Source of the DNA: Phenylobacterium sp. J426
Lineage (GTDB): Bacteria > Pseudomonadota > Alphaproteobacteria > Caulobacterales > Caulobacteraceae
Direction: 5' to 3'
Length of the DNA stretch: 64,000 bases
Assembly: GCF_024699945.1 (NCBI RefSeq)
Contig: NZ_JAJOMY010000001.1
Coordinates: forward strand, 1,488,001 to 1,552,000
Shown here: positions 29,812-39,281 of the stretch, one piece after another
How the letters are laid out: each line of letters begins with the position of its first letter
Position numbering within the stretch: position 1 is the first letter of the stretch
Position numbers and translations under genes: made by a program
Notes under the pieces: generated by a model
Database searches by the model: none
What the model was told of the DNA's origin: nothing
The model's input: the letters and a program-made list of their open reading frames with translations, nothing else

Positions 29812-29829
29812 CTGTAACCCCCCTGTAAC
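29812..29829 (-). promoter_or_regulatory. Direct repeat CTGTAAC-N4-CTGTAAC before the winged-helix gene
   Basis: Two exact 7-bp repeats with 11-bp period, starting 7 bp before the regulator start codon. OmpR/PhoB-type winged-helix proteins bind head-to-tail repeats of this spacing, so autoregulation is a reasonable inference. Confidence 0.5.
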
Positions 29830-29907
29830 GCCGCCTCAACCGTAAAGTACGGGCCGCGCCGACGCGAGGCCCCTATCGCCGCCGCATTGCCAGCCGGGCT
29901 GGACTCA

Positions 29908-29924
29908 GTGTTACTTTATAACAT
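29908..29924. promoter_or_regulatory. Zur-like operator upstream of the TonB receptor
   Basis: GTGTTA-N5-TAACAT, an inverted repeat with one imperfect terminal base, about 32 bp before the receptor ATG. It is 16/17 identical to the reverse complement of the site at 25160. This shared sequence ties the receptor to the CobW/CDF pair as one regulon. Confidence 0.72.
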
Positions 29925-29955
29925 AACAAATTAGCGCAGTTGAGAGGGGGCGGGG

Positions 29956-31917
29956 ATGAAGGCGATCTGGCTGCTGGGGGCGGCGCTGGCCGCGCTGGGC
30001 TCGGGCGCGCGGGCCGAAGGCGCCGACGTTCAGGAGCTGGTGGTCACCGCGGCGCGGCTCGAGGAGACCCTGCCGCAGGAGCTCGCCCGCTATGGCGCTG
30101 ACCTGTCGGTGATCAGCGAGGCCACGATCCGCGACAACCTTTACGTCGACATCTCCCAGGCGCTGCAGATGCAGACGCCTGGGGTCTTCCTCAGCCCCCG
30201 CAACGGCCCGTTCTCCTACGTCGACATCGCCATCCAGGGCTCGCGGACCGGGGATGTGCTGTGGCTCGTGGACGGCGTGCGGATCAGCAACCGCCTCTAC
30301 ACCTCGACCAGCCCGGCCGACACGCTGCCGGCCAGCATGGTCGAGCGCATCGAGGTGCTGAAGGGCGGCCAGAGCCTGTTCTACGGCACCCAGGCGGTGG
30401 CTGGCGCCATCAACGTCGTGACGCGCGCCTATTCGGAGGACTTCGACGGCCGCCTCACCGCCGGCGGCGACACGAACGGCGGCGTCCACGCCGACGTCTT
30501 CATCCGCGACACGGTGGGCCGGCATCGCTATGTGGCCTGGGTGTCGAAGGACGAGTCCGACGGTTACCGCACCTTCGACATCTTCCAGCCCAGCGCCACC
30601 GACCGCAGGCGCGGCTACGATGTGGTCAGCTTCGGCGGCAAGTACGGCGTCGATCTCGCCGATGGGCTGGCGCTGAACCTCTACGCCCAGCATGTCGACG
30701 CCCATCTGGAATATCCGAACCCGCGGCTGACCCGGCTCGCCTTCAACGACCGCGACGAGGAGATCGCCAGCGCCAGCCTCGACTGGACCGCCCGCGACGA
30801 CGTCCAGCTCTCGGTGAAGGGCTACTACCACGACTGGGACAGCGTCTATTCCACGGTCAACAACGTGCCGGGCGACCCATCCGCGCCGCCGGTGATCGTC
30901 GATGACCTCACCTACTGGGGATACGAGGACTACGGCGTCCAGGCGCTGGCCAGGCTGAACCTGCACAAGGGGTTCGAGTACCAGCTGGGCTACGACTTCC
31001 AGAACTTCAACGGCCGCGACGAGGTGCTGCTGATCGCGCAGCAGACCGAGAAGGTTCATGCCTTCATCGGCCAGGTGCGCACGACCGACGACCTGTTCGA
31101 GAACCTGCGCTTCGCCGCCGGCGTCCGCTACAACCGGACCGACGAGACGGAGAAGACCGTCTGGAACGTCTCGGGTCGCTGGGATGCGACGCCCGCCGTC
31201 TACGTCGAAGGCATGGTGGGCACGGCGTTCATCCTGCCGAGCGCCGAGCAGCTGTTCGGCGTCGACCCCTGCTGCGCCGTCGGCAATCCGCAGCTGGACG
31301 CCGAGGAAAGCGCCAACGCCAGCCTGACACTGGGCGGGCAGACGGACCGGCTCACCTGGGAGGCCACCGCCTTCACCCGCCGGGTGAAGAACCTGATCGT
31401 CGACGAGGAACGGCCCGGCTTTCCGGACGGAATCTACGTGAACACCGACGGTGAGGTCCGCTTCCGGGGCCTGGAGTTGCAGGCAACGCTGCGTGTCACG
31501 GAAGCGATCGCCGCCCGCGCCGCCTACGCCTACACCCGCGCCCGCGCGGCGGGAGCCGGCCGCCAGTTCGATCGCGTACCCGAGCAACAGGTCAAGGCGG
31601 GGGTCGACTGGGTCCCCGCGGAGCTGCCGTTCGGCGCTTCAGCCAGCCTGCTGTGGGTGGGAGACGTGGCCTTCAACGTGTCGGGCTTCGGCCGCGTCGG
31701 CTACGGAAACTACACTGTCGTGGACCTTGCCGCCCATGCCTGGCTGGACGGCCCCGATCGCCGCCACAAGCTGACCGGCCGCCTCGAGAACGCCTTCGAC
31801 GAAGCCTATGCGACGCGCGTGAATTCCGCGGCTCCGGACGTCCCGGGTCCCCGTTTCCTCTACCGCTTCCGCGGCGTGCCCAGGACCTTCCACATCAGCT
31901 ATGCCTACAGCTTCTGA
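29956..31917 (+). CDS. TonB-dependent receptor, probable zinc-regulated metal receptor
   Basis: A 653-residue outer-membrane receptor of the BtuB-like size class. Signal peptide MKAIWLLGAALAALGSGARAEG, TonB-box region VQELVVTAARLEE, plug with ISQALQMQTPGVFLSP, DVLWLVDGVRIS and IEVLKGGQSLFYGTQAVAGAINVV, then the barrel ending in SYAYSF. A Cys-Cys pair in an extracellular-loop position (VDPCCAVG) and several His could contact metal. RBS GAGAGGGGGCGGG. The Zur-like box upstream suggests zinc or a zinc chelate as ligand. It overlaps the following PepSY gene by 17 bp. Confidence 0.85.
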   Translation: MKAIWLLGAALAALGSGARAEGADVQELVVTAARLEETLPQELARYGADLSVISEATIRDNLYVDISQALQMQTPGVFLSPRNGPFSYVDIAIQGSRTGDVLWLVDGVRISNRLYTSTSPADTLPASMVERIEVLKGGQSLFYGTQAVAGAINVVTRAYSEDFDGRLTAGGDTNGGVHADVFIRDTVGRHRYVAWVSKDESDGYRTFDIFQPSATDRRRGYDVVSFGGKYGVDLADGLALNLYAQHVDAHLEYPNPRLTRLAFNDRDEEIASASLDWTARDDVQLSVKGYYHDWDSVYSTVNNVPGDPSAPPVIVDDLTYWGYEDYGVQALARLNLHKGFEYQLGYDFQNFNGRDEVLLIAQQTEKVHAFIGQVRTTDDLFENLRFAAGVRYNRTDETEKTVWNVSGRWDATPAVYVEGMVGTAFILPSAEQLFGVDPCCAVGNPQLDAEESANASLTLGGQTDRLTWEATAFTRRVKNLIVDEERPGFPDGIYVNTDGEVRFRGLELQATLRVTEAIAARAAYAYTRARAAGAGRQFDRVPEQQVKAGVDWVPAELPFGASASLLWVGDVAFNVSGFGRVGYGNYTVVDLAAHAWLDGPDRRHKLTGRLENAFDEAYATRVNSAAPDVPGPRFLYRFRGVPRTFHISYAYSF

Positions 31918-33342
31918 CGCCAGGCCCGGAAAGCCAGTCGCCAAGCCCCGCAAGCCCTGGGCGCCACGGTGGCTGGTGGTGACCCACCGCTACCTCGGCA
32001 TCGTCGTGGGCCTGCTGATGCTGCTGTGGTTCGCGAGCGGCATTGTCATGCTGTTCGTCCGCTGGCCGGAGGTTACAGAGGCCGAACGTGTGGCGGGCCT
32101 GCCGCCCATCCCGTGGGAACGCTGTTGCGACCTGACCAGCTTCGGGCCGGAACAGCCGTTGGCGGACGGCGTGATCGAGGCCGTCGCCGATCGGCCCGTG
32201 CTGCGCTCGGGTGGCGAGACCTACGACCTCGAGCGCGGCGGCGTGCTGAAGCCCCTGACCGAGGCGGAGGCCCGGGCGGTCGCGACGGCGCACACCGGCC
32301 GCATTCCGGACGCCGCCCGGCTCGTCGAACGCGACCAATGGACGGTCACCGGCTACTTCAACAAGCGCCGTCCCTTCTGGCGCGTGGAGATGGGCGACGC
32401 AGCCCGCACCGTCGTCCACGTTTCGGCCCGCACGGGCGAGGTGGCCCAGGCGACCACCCGCGCGGATCGCGTCTTGGCCTGGCTCGGCCCCATCCCGCAC
32501 TGGCTCTATCCCAAGGCGCTGCGGGCGGACGCCAAGCTCTGGACGCAGGTGGTGATCTGGACCTCCGTGGCCGGCCTCTTCCTGACCGTCACCGGCATCT
32601 ATCTCGGCCTGGTCGCCTGGCGCCCCTGGCGCGACGCACGGCTCTCGCCGTTCCGGGGAGCGGTGATGTGGCACCACCTGACGGGTCTCGCCGCCAGCCT
32701 GCTGACGCTGACCTGGACGCTGTCGGGCCTGCTGTCGATGCAGCCCTGGGGCCTGCTGGAGGGCGGCGACGATCCCGGCGCCGCGCGCTACCGGGAGGCC
32801 GCGATCACCGTCGGCGTCCTGGGTCAGGGTCTCTCCGACCTGAAGGGCCAGGATTTCGCGGCGCGGCAGGTGCGGCTGGTCCCCCTCGACGGCGGGCTGA
32901 TCCCCGTGGCCGACGGCCGACCGCTCGGCGGTCCGCCGTCTCCGGCCGACCTGACACGCGCCGCGGCCCGGCTCGGGGCCGTCGCCTCGCAGGGCCTTAT
33001 GGGCGCAGAGGACGCCTACTGGTACGGCCACCACGACACGGTGAAGCTGCCGATCTGGCGGGTCATCCGCGCCGACGGGACGCGCGACTACATCGATCCC
33101 GAAACCGGCGAGCTGCTGCGCAGCGTCGACCGGGCCGCCCAGGGCTTCCGCTGGTGGCACCTGGGCCTGCACCGGCTGGACGTGATCCCGGGCTTCGACC
33201 GGGGCGCCGGCTGGGCGGCGGTCATGACCCTCCTGCTGGCGTTCACCGGCGGCAGCGTCGGCCTCGGCGTCTGGCTCGCCTGGCGCAGGGCCCAGGCCGA
33301 CGTCACCAGGCTCGCCCGTCTCCGGGGCGCCGCGCGGCTTGA
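31901..33342 (+). CDS. PepSY-associated membrane protein (one-base deletion near the 3' end)
   Basis: A polytopic inner-membrane protein of about 480 residues in the repaired frame. N-terminal TM with THRYLGIVVGLLMLLWFASG, then a periplasmic PepSY-like region, a TM with TVTGIYLGLVAWRPWR, WHHLTGLAASLLTLTWTLSG and a final TM with WHLGLHRLDVIPGF before it. Proteins of this kind often accompany TonB receptors and are proposed to handle reduction or release of the imported metal complex. The start overlaps the receptor, so translation is coupled. Adding one G in the run at 33324-33327 brings the frame to a TGA at 33340-33342. Confidence 0.78.
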
Positions 33343-34228
33343 GCCGCATCGCCGGCTTCTCCACCAGGAACCAGCTCGCCGCAGCAAACGGCAGCACCGC
33401 AAGGACGCCGGTGAGCACGTTGAGCTGTCCCATCAGCGCCAGCTGCTGCTGGATAGGGAAGGCGTAGATGTAGACGCCGTAGCTGAGGTCGGCCGGCAGC
33501 TTGCCCGGCCGCGAAAGGCCGACCACGGCTGTCGGCAGCGCCAGTGGCCCCACGAACGGAAACGCCAGGGCCGAAATCCCGCCCAGCCACAGCGGGACCT
33601 TCGTCTGGCTCAGCCAGAGCGCCGCGCCGGCGAAGAACAGGAAGCCGTTGCGGCCGGCCAGGAACGCGATCCGGGTGATCCGGTCGTCGGCCCATTGCGG
33701 TGTGGTCAGCATCAGCGACAGCCAGACGATGGCGCAGATCGCGGCGAGGCCGACCACCAGCTTCAGGTTGGCCCGCACCAGCATCAGCAGCAGGTAGCAG
33801 GCGAACTCGAGCCTGAGCGTCCAGAGCACCCCGTTGACGACGCCAGCTACGGGTGCGTCGGCGAAGACGCCCGGCAGCTCATAGGTCGCGGGGAAGAGCA
33901 GGGCGTTGCGCACCACGTAGAGCGCGGCGCCGCGCCAGTACTCCACCGGGGCCGCCGTGGTGAGGAAGCTGAGCAGGATCACCGTGACGATCAGCGAGAC
34001 GATCAGCCCGGGTTCGATCCGCAGGATGCGCTTGAGCAGATAGCTCTTCGGGTCACGTTCGTAGCTGCCGGCGATCAGGAACCCGCTGATCACGAAGAAG
34101 ATCGACACGCCGAGGGCGCCGAAGTCCTCGACCCCGCGGATCGTCAGCGGCGGCTGTCCCGACAGCGGGAAGGTATGGCTCACCACCACCAGCAGGGCCG
34201 CCGCCAGCCGCATGAGGTCGAAGTTCAT
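33303..34228 (-). CDS. Acyltransferase 3 family membrane protein (one-base deletion near the 3' end)
   Basis: A multi-TM enzyme of about 308 residues that transfers acyl groups to surface polysaccharides or lipids. The start MNFDLMRLAAALLVVVSHTFPL contains the catalytic His, followed by FGALGVSIFFVISGFLIAGS and a RILRIEPGL motif. The C-terminus is YGVYIYAFPIQQ and FLVEKPAMRLKPRG. As given, the frame runs on without a stop far into the opposite gene; adding the same single base at 33324-33327 that repairs the PepSY gene gives a stop at 33303-33305. Tail overlap with PepSY would be 40 bp. Confidence 0.8.
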
Positions 34229-34272
34229 GGTCCGCCCTTAGCATGCGTTGCCGCTGTCGCCGCAACGCGGGG

Positions 34273-36111
34273 CTAGGCTTCGAACCCGCCCACGACCTCG
34301 AGCACGGCTTGGCCGTAGTGCGCGAGCTTGGCCTCGCCGACGCCGCTGATCCGCTCCAGCGCCGCGCGGCTGCCGGGTCTTACCTGGGCGATCTCCGCCA
34401 GGGTGCGGTCATGGAAGATGACGTACGGCGGCACGTGCTGGGCCTTGGCCTCGCTGGCTCGCCAGGCCTTCAGGGCCTGGAACAGCGGCGCGTCGGCGGC
34501 CGACAGCGGCGGCTCCTTGGCCTTGCGGCGCGGCCGGCGCTGGGCCTCTTCCTCGATCTTGCGGATCACGACACGCCGCTCGCCGCGGAAGACGGCCCGC
34601 GCGCCATCGGCGTCGCCGATGCCTACCAGCGGCCGCCCATCGTTCGGGTCCTCCCGCAGCAGGCCCTCGAACAGCAGCTGCTCCAGAAGATCGCGCCACT
34701 GCACCGCCGACAGCTCGGCCCCGATGCCCCACGTCGAGAGACCCGCCTCCCAGTCGGAGACCTCCTTGGTCTTGCCCAGCAGGTGGTCCACCACGCGGCC
34801 GCGTCCGAACCGCCCGCCCAGCCGGTGGGCCGCCGACAGCGCCTTCTGGGCCGCCTCCGTGGCGTCGGTGGTCTCGACCTCGCCGCTGCAGAGGTCGCAC
34901 TGGCCGCAGGGCTTGACGCCGGTCTCGCCGAAATAGCGGCGCACGCTCGCCGCCCGGCAAGCTGTGCCGTCCAGCATGGCGTAGAGCTGGCGCAGCTTCC
35001 GCGTCTGGACCTGTTTCACGCCCTCGTCGACGTCGCGCTCGCCGATGCGCCGCAGCGCCCAGGCCATGTCGGAGGCGCCGTACAGCGTGATGCCTTCGGC
35101 CGGATCGCCGTCGCGGCCCGCCCGGCCGATCTCCTGCCAGTACGCCTCGATCGAGGCCGGCGGATCGGCGTGGATGACGAACCGGACGTCCGGTTTGTCC
35201 ACGCCCATGCCGAAGGCGATCGTCGCCACCATTACCGCGGCGTCCGCCTCGAGGAATCCCTCCAGCCGCTGGGTGCGCAGATTGCGGTCGAGGCCGGCGT
35301 GGTAGGCCAGCGCCGGAACGCCGGCATCGCGCAGCGCCTGGGCCAGCTTCTCGGTCCCGTCGCGCGAGCCCGCATAGACCACGCCCGACTTGCCCGGCCG
35401 CGCGGTGACCAGGTCGACGACCCGCTTGTCCTTGCCGCCCTTCTTCCGCTCGGCCGACAGGATCAGCTCAGGCCGTGCGAAGCTGGCGACGAATTCGGCC
35501 GAGTCCTCCAGCCGCAGCTCGGCGCGGATGTCTTCCCGGGTCCGGGCGTCGGCTGTGGCGGTCACCGCCAGCCGCGGTACGGCCGGGAACAGCTCGGCCA
35601 GCCGGCCCAGCATCCGGTACTCGGGCCGGAAGTCGTGGCCCCACTGGCTGACGCAGTGGGCCTCGTCGATGGCGATCAACGCCAGCGGCGTGCGCCCGAG
35701 GCGGTCCAGCATGTTGGGCTGCATCAGCCCTTCCGGCGAGACGTACAGCAGGTCCAGTTCGCCGCGTTCGATCCGCCGCCACGTCTCGGTGCGCTCGTGC
35801 AGGTCGATGTGGGAGTCCAGCCGGGCCGCGGCCACGCCCGACTGCTGCAGCGCCGCGACCTGGTCCGTCATCAGCGCGATCAGCGGCGAGACGACGAGGC
35901 CCAGGCCCGGCCTCATCAGGCTGGGGATCTGATAGCAGAGGCTCTTGCCGCCACCGGTGGGGAGCACCGCCATGGCGCTGCGGCCGGCGAGCACCTCGGC
36001 GATGACATCCGCCTGCAGGCCCCGGAAGTCCGCATGGCCGAAGGTCCGGCGCAGGATCTCGCGCGCCTCGGCGAGAGGCGAAAGCGGGCTTTGCGCGGCG
36101 GCGGCGTGCAT
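34273..36111 (-). CDS. recQ: ATP-dependent DNA helicase RecQ
   Basis: A 612-residue 3'-5' helicase. Helicase core: GLQADVIAEVLAGRSAMAVLPTGGGKSLCYQIP (motif I), VVSPLIALMTDQ, IDEAHCVSQWGHDFRPEY (DEAH) and QEIGRAGRDGDPAEG (motif VI). A zinc-binding region follows (CRAASVRRYFGE, CGQCDLCSG), then the RQC winged helix and a C-terminal HRDC domain. All motifs are intact and the length is normal. It lies between the acyltransferase and the BLUF gene with its own 67-bp upstream gap. Confidence 0.95.
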   Translation of the reverse strand: MHAAAAQSPLSPLAEAREILRRTFGHADFRGLQADVIAEVLAGRSAMAVLPTGGGKSLCYQIPSLMRPGLGLVVSPLIALMTDQVAALQQSGVAAARLDSHIDLHERTETWRRIERGELDLLYVSPEGLMQPNMLDRLGRTPLALIAIDEAHCVSQWGHDFRPEYRMLGRLAELFPAVPRLAVTATADARTREDIRAELRLEDSAEFVASFARPELILSAERKKGGKDKRVVDLVTARPGKSGVVYAGSRDGTEKLAQALRDAGVPALAYHAGLDRNLRTQRLEGFLEADAAVMVATIAFGMGVDKPDVRFVIHADPPASIEAYWQEIGRAGRDGDPAEGITLYGASDMAWALRRIGERDVDEGVKQVQTRKLRQLYAMLDGTACRAASVRRYFGETGVKPCGQCDLCSGEVETTDATEAAQKALSAAHRLGGRFGRGRVVDHLLGKTKEVSDWEAGLSTWGIGAELSAVQWRDLLEQLLFEGLLREDPNDGRPLVGIGDADGARAVFRGERRVVIRKIEEEAQRRPRRKAKEPPLSAADAPLFQALKAWRASEAKAQHVPPYVIFHDRTLAEIAQVRPGSRAALERISGVGEAKLAHYGQAVLEVVGGFEA

Positions 36112-36178
36112 CGCGCCCCTTATGGCGCAATTCGCCCGAAGGTCGATGCGACCTTTCCCTCCCAGAAGGCCGCGAAAT

Positions 36179-36649
36179 CTAGGCTGTGCGCGCCAGCTCC
36201 GTTCGGCTCTGGATGCCGCGGACCACCTTCAGCAGCTTCAGCGCCTGGTCGCCGCCCAGCACCGCGAAGTCGATCTCGCGCTGGGACAGGGTCTTCAGGA
36301 TGGCGTCGTCGGCGTCGCTCATGCGCCGCGCGCACATGTTCCAGTTGGCGAACTCGCGCATCGTCGCCGGTCCCGCCTGCAGAACGCGCGGCTCCTTGTG
36401 GCGGGGATCGTCGAGGATGCGGCGATAGGTGCTCATCACCGCCTCGGCCGGACCCTCCAGCGCCTGGAGGAACCAGCCGTCGTGGACGAGCAGCAGCCCG
36501 GTGATCGCGACGGCGCGGTTGTTGCGGATCGACGCCCGGATGATCTCGTCGACCTGGGCGTTCAGCCGGACGGGCTCGATCGCCTGCCGGCTGGCGTAGA
36601 CGAGGCGGTGCAGGGTGCGAGAGCCGGAAATGGCGGAGTTGGCGGACAC
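36179..36649 (-). CDS. BLUF-domain blue-light sensor
   Basis: A flavin-binding photoreceptor of about 156 residues with one BLUF domain and no fused output domain. Key residues are visible: the flavin-contacting Tyr in LHRLVYASRQ, the Asn in RNNRAVAITG, the switch Gln in WFLQALEG, and the FANWNM segment carrying the Trp/Met pair. The C-terminal helix cap (LKLLKVVRGIQSR) would signal by protein contact. The GTG at 36649 has GGAG at proper distance; another GTG at 36691 is possible but lacks spacing. No partner regulator is next to it. Confidence 0.85.
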   Translation of the reverse strand: MSANSAISGSRTLHRLVYASRQAIEPVRLNAQVDEIIRASIRNNRAVAITGLLLVHDGWFLQALEGPAEAVMSTYRRILDDPRHKEPRVLQAGPATMREFANWNMCARRMSDADDAILKTLSQREIDFAVLGGDQALKLLKVVRGIQSRTELARTA

Positions 36650-36714
36650 TCGGGGACGCTCCGGAAACGAAGCCGCCAGCTTAGCCGCCACCTCTTGAAC
36701 AATCGCCTAACACG

Positions 36715-38452
36715 TTACTCCGCCGCCAGGCGCGCCGGAGCCGCCTGGCCCCCCGCGCAGCAGCCGACCGGGGAGGGCGCCGGTAGGCTCTCCGTCGCGG
36801 TAGGTGGTCTGACCGGCGACGACGGTCGCCACATAGCCCTCGGCGCGCTGGATCAAGCGGCGTCCGCCGGCCGGAAGGTCGTAGGCCACCTGCGGCGCGA
36901 AGAGCTTCAGCTGGTCGTAGTCGATGACGTTGAGATCGGCGCGATATCCCGGCTGAATGAGGCCGCGGTCGAACAGGCCGACGGTCTCGGCCGTATCCCG
37001 CGTCTGGCCCTTGATCATCTTCTCCAGCGCCAGCCTGGGTCCCCGCGTGCGGTCGCGGGTCCAATGGGTAAGATTGAAGGTGGGGAAGCTGCCGTCGCAG
37101 ATCATGCCCACGTGCGCCCCGCCGTCCGACAGGCCCGGCACGCAGTCCGGATGGCTCAGCATGGCGTAGGCCGGGTCGAGGTTCTGGAAGGCGTAGTTGA
37201 GGAACGGCAGGTACAGCATGCCGCGCCCGCCGTCGGTCAGCATGTGATCCAGGGCGACCTCGGCCGGCTCGCGGCCCTCGCGCGCGGCGATCGCCGCGAT
37301 GGTCATCTCGGACGTCGGCTCGTAGTCCGGTGTCTGCGCCATCAGGAACATGTTGTCCCAGGCGCGCGGCTGGCTGCCGGCGAAGCCTCGCCCGGCGGCC
37401 TCCTCGGTCAGCAGGCGGGCGCGGAAGCCGGGATCTCGCAGCCGCTCCACCTTGCCCGCCAGCGGCAGGTCGCGGATCTCGGCGAAGACCGAGTGCTGGC
37501 TGAAGGGATTCATGGTCAGTTCGAAGCCGAACAGCACGCCCACCGCCCGGCCCGCCACTTGCGCCCGGATCGGCAGACCGTCGGCGTTGGCCTGGGCCAG
37601 CCAATCCAGCATCATCCGGTAGCTGTCCGGTGCGCGGGGGCTCTGCACCAGGCTGAACGACAGCGGACGGCCCGAGCGCTCGACGATCCGGCGCAGCATG
37701 GCGAGCTCCTCGGCGGGCTCGGCGAAGTCCGATACGAGCTGCAGCACCCCCTTGCCGGCGGCGGCGAGACCCAGTGCGATGCCGGTCAGCTCGTCCTCGC
37801 CGGCGGTCAGCGTCGGCGTCGGCTGGCCGTCCGAGGTGCGATGGTTGAGCGTCCGCGAGGTGGAGAAACCTAAGGCGCCGGCCTCCGCCGCGCGCCGGGC
37901 GATGGCCGCCATGGCGTGGATGTCGGCCTCGGTCGCAGGCTCCCGGTTCGCGCCCCGTTCGCCCATGACGAACACCCGAAGCGCCGCGTGCGGCAGCTGG
38001 CTGCCGACGTCGACGTCGAAGCGTCGCCTCTCAAGTGCGTCGAGGTAGTCGGGATAGCTCTCCCAGTTCCACGGCAGGCCTTCCGAGAGCACCGGGAACG
38101 GGATGTCCTCGACGCCTTCCATCAGGCGGATCAGCCGGTCGTGGTCTTCCGGCCGGCACGGCGCGAAGCCGACGCCGCAGTTGCCCATGACGACGGTGGT
38201 CACGCCGTGCCACGAGGACGGCTGCATGCGCTCGTCCCAGCTCGCCTGGCCGTCGTAGTGCGTATGGATATCGACGAAGCCCGGCGTCACCAGCTTGCCG
38301 CGGGCGTCGATCTCCTCGGCGCCGGCGCCGGCCAGCTTCCCGACGGCGGCCACGCGGCCGTCCTTTACGCCGACGTCGGCCTCGTAGAGCGCGCCGCCCG
38401 TCCCGTCGGCCAGCGTGCCGCCGCGGACCACGAGGTCGAAAGCCTTCTCCAT
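36715..38452 (-). CDS. N-acyl-D-amino-acid deacylase family amidohydrolase (one-base insertion)
   Basis: A zinc-dependent hydrolase of 578 residues in the repaired frame. The start [17 protein letters not shown] is followed by [15 protein letters not shown] (HxH metal motif), [18 protein letters not shown] and [27 protein letters not shown] holds the late metal-binding Asp. These are traits of the D-aminoacylase group, which frees D-amino acids from N-acyl forms. The frame slips in a C6 run (36749-36754); removing one base gives [13 protein letters not shown] and a TAA at 36715-36717. It stands alone, possibly in D-amino acid or peptidoglycan turnover. Confidence 0.82.
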
Positions 38453-38610
38453 GGCCGGTCTCCCTGATCGGGCGTCTGTTCGCGCCCTGGTCGTCATCTA
38501 GCCGCGCGGACGCCGGGTCAGGTCAACGATCAAATGCCGGGTCCGCCGGGCTGGGCCGTAGGAACCTGGGGCTTTTGAAGGGGTTGCACGCCCTGGACGA
38601 GAGACGATCG

Positions 38611-38736
38611 ATGCCCATCAAAGCCCTGCTGGCCCTCGCGGCCCTGGCCGTCGCCATTGGCTTCACCCTGCCCGGACGGGAAGGCGGCGAGGCGCAGGCG
38701 CAATCCGGCCAGATCCCGATGCTGGAACTCCGCTAG
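38611..38736 (+). CDS. Predicted 41-residue membrane-anchored or exported peptide
   Basis: A short reading frame: MPIKALLALAALAVAIGFTL, a perfect small hydrophobic anchor, then a Gly/Glu/Gln-rich tail ending in PMLELR. A GAGAGACG sequence precedes the ATG. Its TAG overlaps the stop of the convergent lipoprotein as CTAG, the arrangement found at four other convergent gene ends here, which supports reality. Without homologues in view the call stays tentative. Confidence 0.45.
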   Translation: MPIKALLALAALAVAIGFTLPGREGGEAQAQSGQIPMLELR

Positions 38737-39236
38737 CCGCCGAGGTCCAGCGGCGCCCCGGCGCCGCCGATCGCGGCGCCAAGCGCGCCCTTCAAGGCCT
38801 TGCCGATGTCCGACGCCTTGGCGGCGCAGCCGTGCAGCGTCCGGCCGGCGAACTCGATCTCGGCGCTCATCGGATAGGTCCGGTCGCTCATGCCGTCCGA
38901 GCAGTCGCCCACCCGCAGGGTCACGGTCATGGCGGAGCCGTCGGCGGCGGTCGCCTTCCACACGCCCTGGCCGGGGCTGATCTCCGCCCCGGGCGCGGTC
39001 AGCTTCACGTTCGGATGATCGGGCCGGATCAGATCGAGATCGGTCCCGCGCAGGGTCAGGGACCAGAACGGCTCCGGGCCGATCGCCACGATGTCCTCGC
39101 CGAAGTCCGTGGCGGCGGGCGCGGCGGGCAGGGCGGCGCCCGGCGCATCCGCGGGCGGCGGCGCGGCCTCGCCGCCGGGCGCCTGCGGCTGACAGGCGGC
39201 GAGGAGCAGCAGAGCGAGCGGAGCGAAGAGGCGCAT
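38733..39236 (-). CDS. COG3650-like putative lipoprotein
   Basis: A 167-residue lipoprotein: MRLFAPLALLLLAACQPQ with lipidation at Cys 15, then an Ala/Pro-rich linker. The globular part contains VAIGPEPFWSLTL and MTVTLRVGDCSDGMSDRTYPM followed by EFAGRTLHGCA, the pattern of a periplasmic lipoprotein family whose role is unknown. The two mature-domain Cys could pair. It is divergent from the DNA methyltransferase with about 45 bp between starts. Confidence 0.7.
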   Translation of the reverse strand: MRLFAPLALLLLAACQPQAPGGEAAPPPADAPGAALPAAPAATDFGEDIVAIGPEPFWSLTLRGTDLDLIRPDHPNVKLTAPGAEISPGQGVWKATAADGSAMTVTLRVGDCSDGMSDRTYPMSAEIEFAGRTLHGCAAKASDIGKALKGALGAAIGGAGAPLDLGG

Positions 39237-39281
39237 CGAGGCCTTCCCGGTTTCGGTTCAAATCAGGCTACCGTCGTTCCC

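Noticed and set aside
29911..31587. Long minus-strand open frame over the zinc-regulated receptor
   Set aside because: Shadow of the TonB receptor on the other strand; low-complexity Val/Ala/Gly composition and no domain.
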